From Alphaproteobacteria bacterium (GTDB lineage Bacteria > Pseudomonadota > Alphaproteobacteria > Caulobacterales > Hyphomonadaceae): 48,080 nucleotides of DNA. The notes under the pieces were generated by a model. The model was not told the DNA's origin, made no database searches, and was given only the letters and a program-made list of their open reading frames with translations. Every line of letters begins with the position of its first letter. The first letter of the stretch is position 1. Position numbers and translations under genes: made by a program. Below, piece by piece: positions 18,338 to 27,339 of the stretch. The stretch spans positions 1 through 48,080 of the forward strand of contig JAGWYJ010000024.1 in assembly GCA_018969425.1 (NCBI GenBank), read 5' to 3'.

Positions 18338-19441
18338 TCAGTAATGGTCCGTGTAGGGACCGATCTTGCACGAATAACCCTCCGGAGGCGGCGTCAGCAC
18401 GAAATCCTTCGGATCGCTTCCCTTCGGATGAGAGGCCAGGGTTCTGAGCGCCCACAGATTGAAGGCGTCGCGATTGAGCGAGGGCCAGCGATGACCGTGC
18501 GACCCCGTGCAGGCGATATGGACGACCCCGGGAATGGACGAAAAATAGTTCGATCCGGCCTGAGTGCTGGGGCGGTAATCCGAGCAGAGCCCCAGAGGCG
18601 GACCGCAATCCCAGAGATCCTTCTCTCCCCCCCACATGGTGAGGACAATCATGGGATCGAGACGCCGCGGAAGCGGCGTCGGACCGATATGACCCTGATG
18701 AATCTTGGTGGGAGCAGCCCTGACCGCTTCGCGTCCTTCCGCGAAGGTGAGACGACGGCCGTCGTCAGCTCCGATATACCACTCCCCGGACAGAGGCATG
18801 CCGCCCGCCCAGAAATCAGAATTGAATGTGAGCACCCGGTTGGTGACCGTACCGCCGGCGGAGATGCCGCCCAGATAGAGACGCGAGGCGTCCAGCTTCC
18901 ACCTGGTCCCGACGCACCGGACCATCGCCTCGAAAAAGCGCGAATCCGGACCCTCGTCATTTTCCCATTTGCGGCCCGCCTCACCGGCCGCACGCCCGTC
19001 ATTCCACGGCTTCCAGTTCCATCCGTCCGATCCCAGTCCGTCACACTCCTTGAACCCGATCGCCGGATCCTGATTGGCGCACTGCCGGACAGGCCCGATC
19101 ACCATGAACCCGTGATCAGCCAGGCGGGCGTTAGCTCCCGAGCCGTCGGTGAAAAGATTGGCATTCGCGGATTCAACGGTTCCGGACATCGGAACCCAGA
19201 CCGGGGCGGGCTCTGTCCCGCCTCGCGGCGGAACGACAATGAAGGCCCGCATCATGCCGTCGTGGGGAAAACCTGTGTTCAGCCCCTCGCGAACCTCAAA
19301 TCCGGCCGGACATTTCCAGAAGTCGGAAGAAGCCGCCTCCTGCGGCGCCGCCGTCGCAGCGCACCCGGCCGCCAGCAGGCAGGCAAGCCCCGCCCTCATA
19401 AGCCCCGCTACGCCCTCAAGGGCGTGGGATCGATCCGTCAT
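18338..19441 (-). CDS. Exported alpha/beta-hydrolase (polyhydroxybutyrate-depolymerase/feruloyl-esterase-like), lipoprotein
   Basis: A 367-residue protein. A GGAGG ribosome site five bases before the ATG at 19441 decides the start. Signal peptide with lipobox LLAAGC. The mature part has VWVPMSGTVES, a GGISAGG nucleophile elbow (GxSxG with a serine), many cysteines (KCPAGFEV, VRQCANQD, DCGPPLGLCSD) that could form disulfides, and a late HGHRWPS histidine candidate. It resembles secreted esterases of the LpqC/PHB-depolymerase group, but the match is by pattern only. Substrate unknown. Its start faces the carboxylase gene divergently. Confidence 0.7.
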   Translation of the reverse strand: MTDRSHALEGVAGLMRAGLACLLAAGCAATAAPQEAASSDFWKCPAGFEVREGLNTGFPHDGMMRAFIVVPPRGGTEPAPVWVPMSGTVESANANLFTDGSGANARLADHGFMVIGPVRQCANQDPAIGFKECDGLGSDGWNWKPWNDGRAAGEAGRKWENDEGPDSRFFEAMVRCVGTRWKLDASRLYLGGISAGGTVTNRVLTFNSDFWAGGMPLSGEWYIGADDGRRLTFAEGREAVRAAPTKIHQGHIGPTPLPRRLDPMIVLTMWGGEKDLWDCGPPLGLCSDYRPSTQAGSNYFSSIPGVVHIACTGSHGHRWPSLNRDAFNLWALRTLASHPKGSDPKDFVLTPPPEGYSCKIGPYTDHY

Positions 19442-19608
19442 CAACACCTCCCCGTGTCAGCGCGCTCCAGACGCCGGTCAGCCCTCCCCGATTCTTGTGT
19501 CGGAGGATCAGCCGTCACCCTCACGATAGGGGCTCGCATGATGAACTTGCAACTCACAATCGACCCTCGCCGCCCTCTGCAGGGCCCGCCCGCGGGTCCC
19601 TCGCCCGA

Positions 19609-19637
19609 TTGACAAGGCGACAGGCCCGATCACACTT
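19609..19637 (+). promoter_or_regulatory. Possible sigma-70 promoter of the carboxylase gene
   Basis: A perfect TTGACA (19609-19614) is followed after 17 bases by ACACTT, a poor -10 box, about 60 bp before the carboxylase ATG in the divergent intergenic region. Plausible by position only. Confidence 0.25.
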
Positions 19638-19695
19638 CGATGAGGTCCGCGCCCCGAGCCGGCGACCGAACCATCAGACACAGGTCAGAAAGACG

Positions 19696-22600
19696 ATGCC
19701 GACACTTCTCGTGGCTAACCGGGGTGAAATCGCCATCCGGATCATCAGGACCGCGCGAGAGCTCGGCCTGAGAACCGTGGCGGTCTACCCTCAGGACGAC
19801 GCAGACAGCCTCCATGTCCGACGGGCGGACGACGCGGTCCGTCTCGAGGGACGCGGGCCTCGGGCCTATCTCGACATTCCATCCCTCGTTCAGGCGGCGC
19901 AGAGCTCGGGAGCCGATTTCGTCCATCCCGGATATGGCTTTCTGAGCGAGACGGCGCAGTTCGCCCGGGCTGTTGCAGAGGCCGGCCTGACCTTCGTAGG
20001 CCCCTCTCCCGAGACCCTTGATATGTTCGGAGACAAGGTCAGAGCGCGCGCCCTCGCCTCAGCGTGCTCGATCCCCACGCCTGCAGGCGAGGGTCCGGTC
20101 GATCTGGACGGGGCGGTGAGATTTCTGCGGTCCCTGGAGTCAGGTCGATCCATGATGCTGAAGGCTGTCTCTGGCGGCGGCGGTCGGGGCATGCGCGTTA
20201 TCGACACCGAAGCGGGGCTCAGGGACGCCTTCGAACGGGCCTCGTCCGAGGCGATCGCCTCCTTTGGAAACGGCGCCCTCTATGTTGAGGAGATCATACC
20301 CGCTGCGCGCCATATCGAAGTGCAGATCGCGGGCGACGGAACCAGCGTCATTCATCTTCTGGATCGCGAGTGCACTCTCCAGAGACGACGTCAGAAGCTG
20401 ATCGAGACAGCGCCGGCGCCCTGTCTGCCGGCCTCCCTTCGCGAGCAGCTGCACGCGGCGGCGGTCGAGCTTGGCCGGGCGAGCGCCTATCGCGGGGTAG
20501 GCACGATGGAGTTCCTCGTGTTCGACGACAACAGGCGCTTCGTGTTCATCGAAGGCAATGCGCGCATCCAGGTCGAGCACACGGTCACCGAAGAAATCCT
20601 CGGTCTTGACCTGATCGCCGCTCAGATCGGCCTTGCGCAGGGCCGATCCCTGAAATCTCTGGGCCTCAAACCGGCGCGCCTGTCGCAGGTGAAGGGTTTC
20701 GCCATTCAGGCCAGGATCAATCTCGAAACGATGCAGGCGGACGGATCAGCCCGGCCCGGCGGAGGCCTGATCTCGGTCTGGGAGGCGCCCTCAGGGCCGG
20801 GCGTGCGCACAGACGCCGCCGCCTACGCGGGCTATCAGACATCGCCTGCCTACGATCCCCTCATCGCAAAGGTCATTGTCCGCGGCCCTGGGGAGGACCC
20901 GACCGAGACCCTGAAGCGTCTCGGACAGGCCCTCTCCGAGACCCGCCTGGAGGGCCCGCCGACCAACATCGCTTTCCTCCGTTCGCTCCTTTCCGCTCCG
21001 GAAGTGCTCAGCGGCCGCATCGATACGCTTCTCATCGACCGCATCGCAGCCCGGCTGATTCAGGAGAGCCAGGCAGCGATCGCCCCGACCGCGCCGGAAG
21101 AGACACCTCAGGAAAGAGCGGGGGCGCGGATAGGATCGGATGATCCCCTCGGCGTTCTTAAACATGGGCGTCGGCCCTCCGCCGACACCGCCCCCGGCGC
21201 GAGCCGGACGCCTGCCGCCTCCTCAGGCGCAGGACCCGACTGGCTGACAGCGCCCATGCAGGGCACGCTCGTCAGCCTGTCGGTCGGGCCAGGCGATACG
21301 GTCTGGGCAGGCCGCGTCGTCGCCGTCATGGAAGCGATGAAGATGGAGCACGAGGTGACTGCTGCGATCAGCGGCGTGGTCGGCCAGCTCGGCGCATCGC
21401 CAGGCGACACGATCTTCGAGGGGCATGGCCTCCTGCGTCTCATCCCGCGGGAGGTCACAGCTCCTGACCAGGCTATGACACAGGCGGAAGATCCCGACCG
21501 CATCCGGCCGGACCTTGCCGAAGCCCTGGCGCGGCGAGCGGCCGGTCACGACGAAAATCGGCCCGAGGCGGTCGCCAGACGGCGCCGGACCGGACGACGG
21601 ACGGCAAGGGAAAACATCGCCGATCTCTGCGATGAGGGATCCTTTGTGGAGTACGGATCGGTGGTGATCGCCGCCCAGCGACGGCGTCGCACCCTTGAGG
21701 ATCTGATCGCCAACACCACCGGCGACGGCATGGTCTGCGGCCTCGGACATGTGAACGGAGCGCAGTTTCCGCCTGAGCGCTCGAGAGTGATGGCGATGAG
21801 CTATGACTACATGGTTCTCGCCGGAACGCAGGGGAAGAAGAACCACGAGAAGAAGGACCGGATGTTCGAGATCGCCGAACGCCACCGCCTGCCCGTCATC
21901 CTGTTCGCCGAAGGCGGAGGCGGACGCCCTGGCGACACCGACGTGATGGGCGTCGCTGGTCTTGACTGCCTGGCCTTCAATTATTTCGCGCGTCTTTCGG
22001 GCCTTGCTCCGCTGGTGGGCGTCACCACCGGCAGGTGCTTCGCCGGCAATGCGGTCCTTTTGGGATGCTGCGACGTCATCATCGCCACCGAGGGGTCGAA
22101 CATCGGCGTAGGCGGTCCGGCGATGATTGAGGGAGGGGGTCTTGGCGTCTTCACGCCTGAGGAGGTAGGCCCTCTCGAGGTTCAGGTCGCCAACGGCGTC
22201 GTCGACATCGCCGTGAAGGATGAAGCCGAGGCGGTCGACGCGGCGCGTCGCTATCTGTCCTATTTCCAGGGCCCCCTCGCAACCTGGAGCGCGCCGGATG
22301 CCCGCAATCTCCGCAGGATCGTGCCGGAGAACCGCCTGCGTTACTACGACATGAGACTGGTGATTGAGGGGATCGCCGACATCGGCTCAATCCTTGAGCT
22401 CAGACGCGGCTGGGGCGCGGGCATCATCACCTCCCTCATTCGCATCGAAGGACGTCCGGTGGGGGTGGTGGCCAATAATCCGGGCCATCTCTCCGGCGCC
22501 ATTGATGCGCCGGGAGCGGATAAAGCGGCGAGATTCATGCAGCTGTGTGACGCCTTCGACATCCCGATCCTGACCCTCATCGACTGCCCAGGCATCATGG

Positions 22601-23058
22601 TGGGGCCGGAAATCGAGCGCACGGCGCTCGTTCGCCACGCCTGTCGCCTGATGGTGACGGGGGCGAATCTCAACACGCCTCTGATGTCGGTTGTGATCCG
22701 GAAGGCCTATGGCCTCGGAGCTCAGGCGATGGCTGGCGGCAGCTTCAAGACGCCTCTGTTCACCCTGACATGGCCGACAGGCGAATTCGGAGGGATGGGT
22801 CTCGAAGGCGCCGTCAAGCTCGGCTTCCGCAAGGAACTCGAAGCGATCGAAGATCTCGCAGAGCGCAAGGCCGCTTTCGACAAAATGGTGGCGCAGTCCT
22901 ATGAACGGGGCAAGGCGGTCAACATGGCCTCCCACTTTGAACTGGACGATGTGATCGACCCTGCCGAAACCCGGCGCTACATTCTCGGGGCGCTTTCAGC
23001 CCTCCCTCCTCCAGTCCACAGGACCGGCAAGAAGCGGCCGAACATCGATACCTGGTAG
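19696..23058 (+). CDS. Single-chain biotin-dependent acyl-CoA carboxylase (BC-BCCP-CT fusion)
   Basis: A 1120-residue multidomain enzyme. Residues 1 to about 450 are biotin carboxylase: LLVANRGEIAIRI, ATP-grasp loop KAVSGGGGRGMR, DRECTLQRRRQKLIE, and EGNARIQVEHTVTEE. A Pro/Ala linker follows, then the biotin carrier domain with MEAMKMEH (biotinyl lysine K549). From about 596 to the end is a carboxyltransferase with GRRTARENIADLCDEGSFVEYGS, GGGRPGDTDVMG, GPAMIEGGGLG and NPGHLSGAID. It should carboxylate an acyl-CoA using bicarbonate and ATP. Single-chain enzymes of about 120 kDa are known (long-chain acyl-CoA carboxylases of mycobacteria). The ATG at 19696 begins exactly at the biotin-carboxylase fold; an earlier in-frame start would add an unstructured stretch. 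Substrate is not predictable. Confidence 0.92.
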   Translation: MPTLLVANRGEIAIRIIRTARELGLRTVAVYPQDDADSLHVRRADDAVRLEGRGPRAYLDIPSLVQAAQSSGADFVHPGYGFLSETAQFARAVAEAGLTFVGPSPETLDMFGDKVRARALASACSIPTPAGEGPVDLDGAVRFLRSLESGRSMMLKAVSGGGGRGMRVIDTEAGLRDAFERASSEAIASFGNGALYVEEIIPAARHIEVQIAGDGTSVIHLLDRECTLQRRRQKLIETAPAPCLPASLREQLHAAAVELGRASAYRGVGTMEFLVFDDNRRFVFIEGNARIQVEHTVTEEILGLDLIAAQIGLAQGRSLKSLGLKPARLSQVKGFAIQARINLETMQADGSARPGGGLISVWEAPSGPGVRTDAAAYAGYQTSPAYDPLIAKVIVRGPGEDPTETLKRLGQALSETRLEGPPTNIAFLRSLLSAPEVLSGRIDTLLIDRIAARLIQESQAAIAPTAPEETPQERAGARIGSDDPLGVLKHGRRPSADTAPGASRTPAASSGAGPDWLTAPMQGTLVSLSVGPGDTVWAGRVVAVMEAMKMEHEVTAAISGVVGQLGASPGDTIFEGHGLLRLIPREVTAPDQAMTQAEDPDRIRPDLAEALARRAAGHDENRPEAVARRRRTGRRTARENIADLCDEGSFVEYGSVVIAAQRRRRTLEDLIANTTGDGMVCGLGHVNGAQFPPERSRVMAMSYDYMVLAGTQGKKNHEKKDRMFEIAERHRLPVILFAEGGGGRPGDTDVMGVAGLDCLAFNYFARLSGLAPLVGVTTGRCFAGNAVLLGCCDVIIATEGSNIGVGGPAMIEGGGLGVFTPEEVGPLEVQVANGVVDIAVKDEAEAVDAARRYLSYFQGPLATWSAPDARNLRRIVPENRLRYYDMRLVIEGIADIGSILELRRGWGAGIITSLIRIEGRPVGVVANNPGHLSGAIDAPGADKAARFMQLCDAFDIPILTLIDCPGIMVGPEIERTALVRHACRLMVTGANLNTPLMSVVIRKAYGLGAQAMAGGSFKTPLFTLTWPTGEFGGMGLEGAVKLGFRKELEAIEDLAERKAAFDKMVAQSYERGKAVNMASHFELDDVIDPAETRRYILGALSALPPPVHRTGKKRPNIDTW

Positions 23059-23071
23059 TCCGCCATCATGT

Positions 23072-23096
23072 GAGACAGGAGCAGGAGGCCTGTCTC
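23072..23096 (+). terminator. Hairpin downstream of the carboxylase gene
   Basis: GAGACAGG (23072-23079) pairs with CCTGTCTC (23089-23096) across a 9-base loop, 13 bases after the stop codon. There is no T-run, so factor-independent termination is uncertain. Confidence 0.35.
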
Positions 23097-23099
23097 GCC

Positions 23100-23342
23100 T
23101 CGTCCAGACATCGAGGATGGTCGGCCCATCGAGATGGTCGCGCCAAAGCTTGATCTGTCCCTCGTGAACTTCGAAAACGCCGACCGACGGCGGCTCGACC
23201 CAGCGAACGCTGAGCCGGTGACGATCAAGGCGTTCAACACACACGATCTGATCGATCATGGCCGTGCGATGAATTGGACAACAGCCAATGACGAGTGTCG
23301 ACGCCCCGGCAATACGCGCGCGTTGTGTCAGATTGGAGATTG
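23100..23342 (-). pseudogene. Remnant of a limonene-1,2-epoxide-hydrolase/SnoaL-like gene
   Basis: Reading leftward, the translation contains CVERLDRHRLSVRWVEPPSV, then GVFEVHEGQIKLWRDHLD, which matches the conserved C-terminal half of limonene-epoxide-hydrolase-like proteins (ERxDR...RWVELPVxGVFEV.DGkI..WRDYFD). The N-terminal half, which should supply the rest of the cone-shaped fold, is not recognisable: an in-frame stop lies close upstream (about 23366-23368) and the preceding bases have no matching coding pattern. The fragment keeps an open frame of 60-90 codons and runs into the 3' end of the carboxylase gene. It is best read as a decayed gene. Family assignment is from pattern memory. 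Confidence 0.6.
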
Positions 23343-23837
23343 ACTCAACGACTGCCGCGGAAATCGTCGGTCAGGCATCTTGAGACGAGAACGTCTCGGG
23401 GATGACACTCCTCATGGCCATCTCCATCAGGATCAGTCTTGACGCTTCCTGAGACATCGGGATCGAAACGCTGACAATCGTCAGTATGGCGCCCTCGACG
23501 CATGGCCGACCGTTCTCGTCAGTGATGAACCGATGCATGTACGTTTTAGAGTCTTAATGGCCACCCTCTGGGTCGACCGGAAGGCTCTAACCCAACGCCA
23601 TGCCGAGACTATGGTCTCAAGCAATACCCGGAGACCAACCTGGCCTCGCTGATGGGTAAGTCTCGGCTTGAGTAAAAGAGGGCGCGAAAGCCGCCGGGAC
23701 ATCTCCGCAGCCTGGCGCCGAAAGCGAGCGACAGTCGCCAGCGTCTTCACAAGCGATGTTGCTCGAAGGACCACGCCAGGAATACGGCTCCGGGCCGGAT
23801 GAGGATGGCAAGTCGTCCCCGAAAGGCGGGTCTCTTC
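23343..23837. other. Non-coding or decayed stretch
   Basis: No gene could be supported on either strand. The minus strand at about 23500-23370 has a stop-bounded stretch of about 40 codons (containing VSIPMSQEASRLI) with reasonable codon character, possibly another part of a degraded gene in the same block as the epoxide-hydrolase remnant. Confidence 0.4.
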
Positions 23838-25040
23838 CTAGGGTGATCCGGCGCCCTTCCCCAGGATCGCCAGGATATCCTCCTCGCTCAATCCCAGTTC
23901 CGTCAGGATGCTGCGCGAGTGGGCGCCCACATCGGGAGCCATGCGCGGAGTGACCTTCTCAAGACCGGAGACCTGCACCGGATTGGCGACGGTTCTGAGA
24001 TGAGGGCGGTCTGCGAATGCCGGCAGGAGGTCGTTGGCGAGGATCTGCTCATCATGTTCATGATCGCGTGTGCGTCCGATCAGTCCGAAGGTGACCCCGG
24101 CCTCCGTGAACCGGTCGCGCCAGTCCGGCCAGTCGCGACGCGCGAAGATGTCCTCGAGCAGGCCGACCATCAGCCCGGCATGGGCGAGTCGGGCGTCCGG
24201 GGTGGCGAAACGGGGATCAAGCGCCCACTCGGCGCGCTCAATCGCGGTCAGAAGAAGCGGAAACTCCCGCTCAAAATTGACCGACACCAGAACGAACTGA
24301 CGCCCGTCGCGTGTCGTATAGACTTCCTGAATGGGATTTCTCTCTCCCCTCGGCTTTCGCGGGGGCACCTCCACGCCGCACAGCGCGGCCTGAATGTAGG
24401 CCGAGTTGGACCATAAGCCGTTGGCCAGAAGCGAGGTCGAGACCATGCCTCCCTCCCCGGTCATCTGACGCCGGTAAAGGGCCGTCACGATGCCCGCAAA
24501 CAGACTGACGGCCGTCGGGTGATCTCCCATACCGGGCGTGGTCGTGGCGTGCTCAGCCTCCGGACCTGGACGAACCATGTCCATCAGTCCCGATCGACCC
24601 CACCAGGCTGTGGTGTCGTAGGCGGTGCGATCCTTCTCCGGTCCCACCTCTCCATAGGGCGTGAGCGAGGCGTAGATAAGACGCGGATTAAGACCCGCAA
24701 GATCCCGGGCGGTGATCCCTAGGCGCTCGCGTATAGGCCCCGGAAAATTGGTGATGAACACGTCGGCCCGCCGGATCAGTCGGGCAAGCGCCTCGCGGGC
24801 CTCGGGCCGCTTGAGATCGAGAGCCAGGCTCTCCTTGTTGCGGCTGTCGAGAACCCAGTAAAAGTTCTCATGGGCCTCTCCCGGCAGAAGCGTGATGAGC
24901 TTCCTGTACGAATCGCCCTCTCCCGGAGGCTCAATCTTGATGACGCGGGCGCCGTAATCCGAGAGCATGGTGGCCGCGGCCGGGCCGGCGATGTAGCTGG
25001 CGCAGTCAATGACCAGAAGATCCTTGAATATCATTGTCAT
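23838..25040 (-). CDS. CoA-transferase, CaiB/BaiF (type III) family
   Basis: A 400-residue family-III CoA-transferase, the usual length. N-terminal LVIDCASYIAGPAAATMLSD and ARVIKIEPPGEGDSYR blocks, SRNKESLALDLKRPE, TNFPGPIRERLGI, ASLTPYGEVGPEKDR, and catalytic aspartate D173 in PGMGDHPTAV. These enzymes move CoA between carboxylic acids through a mixed-anhydride intermediate on that aspartate. ATG at 25040 has an AAGG ribosome site; an ATG two codons later is also possible. It is divergent from phoD and separated from the carboxylase by the decayed region. It could provide an energy-saving activation route alternative to the AMP-forming ligase. Confidence 0.9.
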   Translation of the reverse strand: MTMIFKDLLVIDCASYIAGPAAATMLSDYGARVIKIEPPGEGDSYRKLITLLPGEAHENFYWVLDSRNKESLALDLKRPEAREALARLIRRADVFITNFPGPIRERLGITARDLAGLNPRLIYASLTPYGEVGPEKDRTAYDTTAWWGRSGLMDMVRPGPEAEHATTTPGMGDHPTAVSLFAGIVTALYRRQMTGEGGMVSTSLLANGLWSNSAYIQAALCGVEVPPRKPRGERNPIQEVYTTRDGRQFVLVSVNFEREFPLLLTAIERAEWALDPRFATPDARLAHAGLMVGLLEDIFARRDWPDWRDRFTEAGVTFGLIGRTRDHEHDEQILANDLLPAFADRPHLRTVANPVQVSGLEKVTPRMAPDVGAHSRSILTELGLSEEDILAILGKGAGSP

Positions 25041-25081
25041 CGCCCGCCTTGCCTGCCCCTGCGTCACACAGTGGAGGGTGA

Positions 25082-25110
25082 TCGTCACACGACTGTCATA
25101 GGGCTCTGAC
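25082..25110 (+). promoter_or_regulatory. PHO-box-like direct repeats upstream of phoD
   Basis: Three units with 11-bp spacing: TCGTCACACGA, CTGTCATAGGG and CTCTGAC. The second and third together (25093-25110) resemble the PhoB binding site CTGTCAT-N4-CTGTCAC: the first half is perfect and the second matches 5 of 7. The site ends 46 bp before the phoD start, a suitable place for activation. Confidence 0.45.
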
Positions 25111-25156
25111 ACGCAATGCGATAGAGAGATGCAGGCCGATCCCAGGGAGACGACAC

Positions 25157-26743
25157 ATGATCCGCACGATGACCCCCGACCAGGCGGCCTTCACGCGCCG
25201 CGCCCTCATGCGCGCATTCGGCGCGGGCGCGGGCCTTTTTATTCTCCCGTCCGTCGCCCTCTCCCAGACCGCAAGCCCGGTCTCCTTCTCGAAAACGCCC
25301 TTCACCCTGGGGATCGCATCCGGCGATCCCTCGCCGGACGGCTTCGTGATCTGGACACGCCTCGCGCCCGAACCTTTCGAGATCGGATGCGGGATGCCGA
25401 GCGCTCCGGTGGAGGTCTCCTACGAGGTCGCTGAGGATGAGGCGTTTGCGGTCATCGCCCGTTCAGGCACGACCCTCGCCTCACCCAATCTCGCTCACTC
25501 AGTCCATGTCGAGCTGAACGGGCTTCGTCCGGGCCGCCATTACTTTTACCGCTTCGCCGCCGGAGGCGTGCAAAGCCCGGCCGGCCGCGCAAAGACTGCG
25601 CCGGCCGCAGGATCGGTCCTCGCCTCCGCTCGCTTCGGCGTCGCCGGCTGCCAGAGCTATGAGAGCGGGTATTTCACGGCCTACAGGCATCTCGCCGCCG
25701 AAGATCTCGACTTCGTCTTCTGCTACGGCGACTACATCTACGAAAACGCGGGCAGACCGCCGGCGGCGGACGGATCCGGGCCGGTCCGTTCGCACTTCGG
25801 CGGAGAGATTTACAGTGTCGACGACTATCGGCGCCGATACGCTCAGTACAAGATGGATCCGGACCTTCAGGCGGCCCATGCGGCCCATTCATGGTTCGTC
25901 ATCTGGGACGATCATGAGACCGACAATAACTGGGCTTCAGCCTTCGACGAGAAGGGAACCCCGGAGGCGCTCTTCGCCTTCCGGCGTCAGGCGGCGGCTC
26001 AGGCGTATTACGAGCACATGCCGCTCAGACTGAGTTCGCTTCCCGTAGGCTCAGCCATTCAGATCTATCGCCGCGCTCAGTATGGCGATCTCATGGAGCT
26101 CAACTTCCTCGACACGCGTCAGTACCGGTCAGACCAGCCCTGCAATGATCGATCAGCAGGATGTACGGACGTCTCCTCGCCCGAGGCGCAGTTCATGGGG
26201 CGCGAGCAGGAAGCCTGGCTGTTCCGGGGTCTGTCAGCTTCGAAGGCCCGCTGGAACGTGATCGCTCAGCAGATGATGGTGATGGATCTCGATCGCGATC
26301 CGGGTCCGGATCTTCGATACAATGTCGACAGCTGGGCGGGCTATCGTGCGCCGCGCGGTCGGCTGCTCTCGCATCTCCGCAACCGGCGCATCGCCAACCC
26401 GGTCGTGCTCACAGGCGACGAACACATCAACTATGCCGGAGAACTTCACCTCGACGGCCGCTCGCCTCAGGCGCGCCCGATCGGCGTTGAGTTCGTCTCC
26501 ACATCGATCGCCTCCGGTGGCGACGGACAGGATCGCTCGGCCAACGCCGAGGCGGTTCTCAGCGTCAATCCGCAGCTCAAGTTCATCAACACTCAGCGCG
26601 GCTATCTGGTGTGCGATGTCTCGAAGCAGGCATGGACCGCCTCCTTCCGGGTTCTGGACCGCGTTTCAACCCAGGACGGCGCCGTGAGCACCCGCATCCG
26701 GCTGGCGGTCGAGGCCGGATCGTCGGTGCTCGTTCAGGCCTGA
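25157..26743 (+). CDS. phoD: Alkaline phosphatase D (PhoD) family, Tat-exported
   Basis: A 528-residue metallophosphoesterase. The N-terminus FTRRALMRAFGAGAGLFILP is a twin-arginine signal (Arg14-Arg15) followed by a hydrophobic stretch. Family blocks: TPFTLGIASGDPSPDGFVIW, the N-terminal beta-sandwich, GVAGCQSYESGYFTAYRHLA, DFVFCYGDYIYEN, WDDHETDNNWA and GDEHINY, whose Asp/His/Asn residues ligand iron and calcium in PhoD of Bacillus. It removes phosphate from esters, including diesters, in the periplasm. A PHO-box-like site lies just upstream, so induction by phosphate limitation is likely. Confidence 0.9.
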   Translation: MIRTMTPDQAAFTRRALMRAFGAGAGLFILPSVALSQTASPVSFSKTPFTLGIASGDPSPDGFVIWTRLAPEPFEIGCGMPSAPVEVSYEVAEDEAFAVIARSGTTLASPNLAHSVHVELNGLRPGRHYFYRFAAGGVQSPAGRAKTAPAAGSVLASARFGVAGCQSYESGYFTAYRHLAAEDLDFVFCYGDYIYENAGRPPAADGSGPVRSHFGGEIYSVDDYRRRYAQYKMDPDLQAAHAAHSWFVIWDDHETDNNWASAFDEKGTPEALFAFRRQAAAQAYYEHMPLRLSSLPVGSAIQIYRRAQYGDLMELNFLDTRQYRSDQPCNDRSAGCTDVSSPEAQFMGREQEAWLFRGLSASKARWNVIAQQMMVMDLDRDPGPDLRYNVDSWAGYRAPRGRLLSHLRNRRIANPVVLTGDEHINYAGELHLDGRSPQARPIGVEFVSTSIASGGDGQDRSANAEAVLSVNPQLKFINTQRGYLVCDVSKQAWTASFRVLDRVSTQDGAVSTRIRLAVEAGSSVLVQA

Positions 26744-26775
26744 AGATCGTCTGGTCCGTCCCTATAATCGCTCAC

Positions 26776-26805
26776 CCGATAGCCAGGACGCCTCCTCGCT
26801 ATCGG
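26776..26805 (+). terminator. Hairpin downstream of phoD
   Basis: CCGATAGC (26776-26783) pairs with GCTATCGG (26798-26805), 32 bases after the phoD stop, loop 14 bases. No T-run follows. Confidence 0.35.
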
Positions 26806-27339
26806 ACGATCATCGACTGCGCATCTGAAGCCAAGATCCATCTCATGGATGAGATCCGGCAAGGATCTGACGCGTCGGAAAATTCTTGTCCCTTCGGCCA
26901 GGCCTTAGCGACGCATGACGGCAAGACGGACCGGAACGAGGCCTTCGGGACAGGCGGAGGCCCTCCCGGCGCGCCCGGCGCCGAGCTTCAGGGAGACGAC
27001 CGCCCATTCGGAGGGAGAGGGATCCTTTTGTCACTATTCTGGACGCGGGTGACGCAAGGGCAACGACGTTCAGACTGTCGCGATGCCCCCACCGGGGGCA
27101 GGTCTCCACAGTCTTAGACCCGCCAACCTGGAATTTTTGGGATTGAGCCCGATCAGTCCCACACCCTTCACGCGCGATTAGTTGATTGGCGTCTACCTGT
27201 GGTACCGACTAGGCATTGGGACAGTGACCCGAATCTTGCCGGCCGACGTAACAGGAAGGCGAAATCAGGGTCGCACGGGCGGGCCGCAGTCGCATGCGGA
27301 ACGAACCTGCCTCGGGATGAAACAAAACGGATGGTGCAC
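26806..27339. other. Long intergenic region upstream of the cytochrome operon
   Basis: No gene is supported. It contains a small perfect hairpin GCCCCC-ACC-GGGGGC (27085-27099) and a shorter ATCTCAT/ATGAGAT palindrome near 26840. In-frame starts upstream of 27331 would add an Arg/Gly-rich stretch before the signal peptide of the next gene and are rejected. The promoter of the three-gene exported operon should be in the last 200 bases. Confidence 0.4.

Noticed and set aside
19495-19695. N-terminal extension of the carboxylase
   Set aside because: It is Arg/Pro-rich without family match; the ATG at 19696 coincides with the start of the biotin carboxylase fold.
27199-27330. Upstream start for the cytochrome gene
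   Set aside because: It would place about 45 charged residues before a clear signal peptide.
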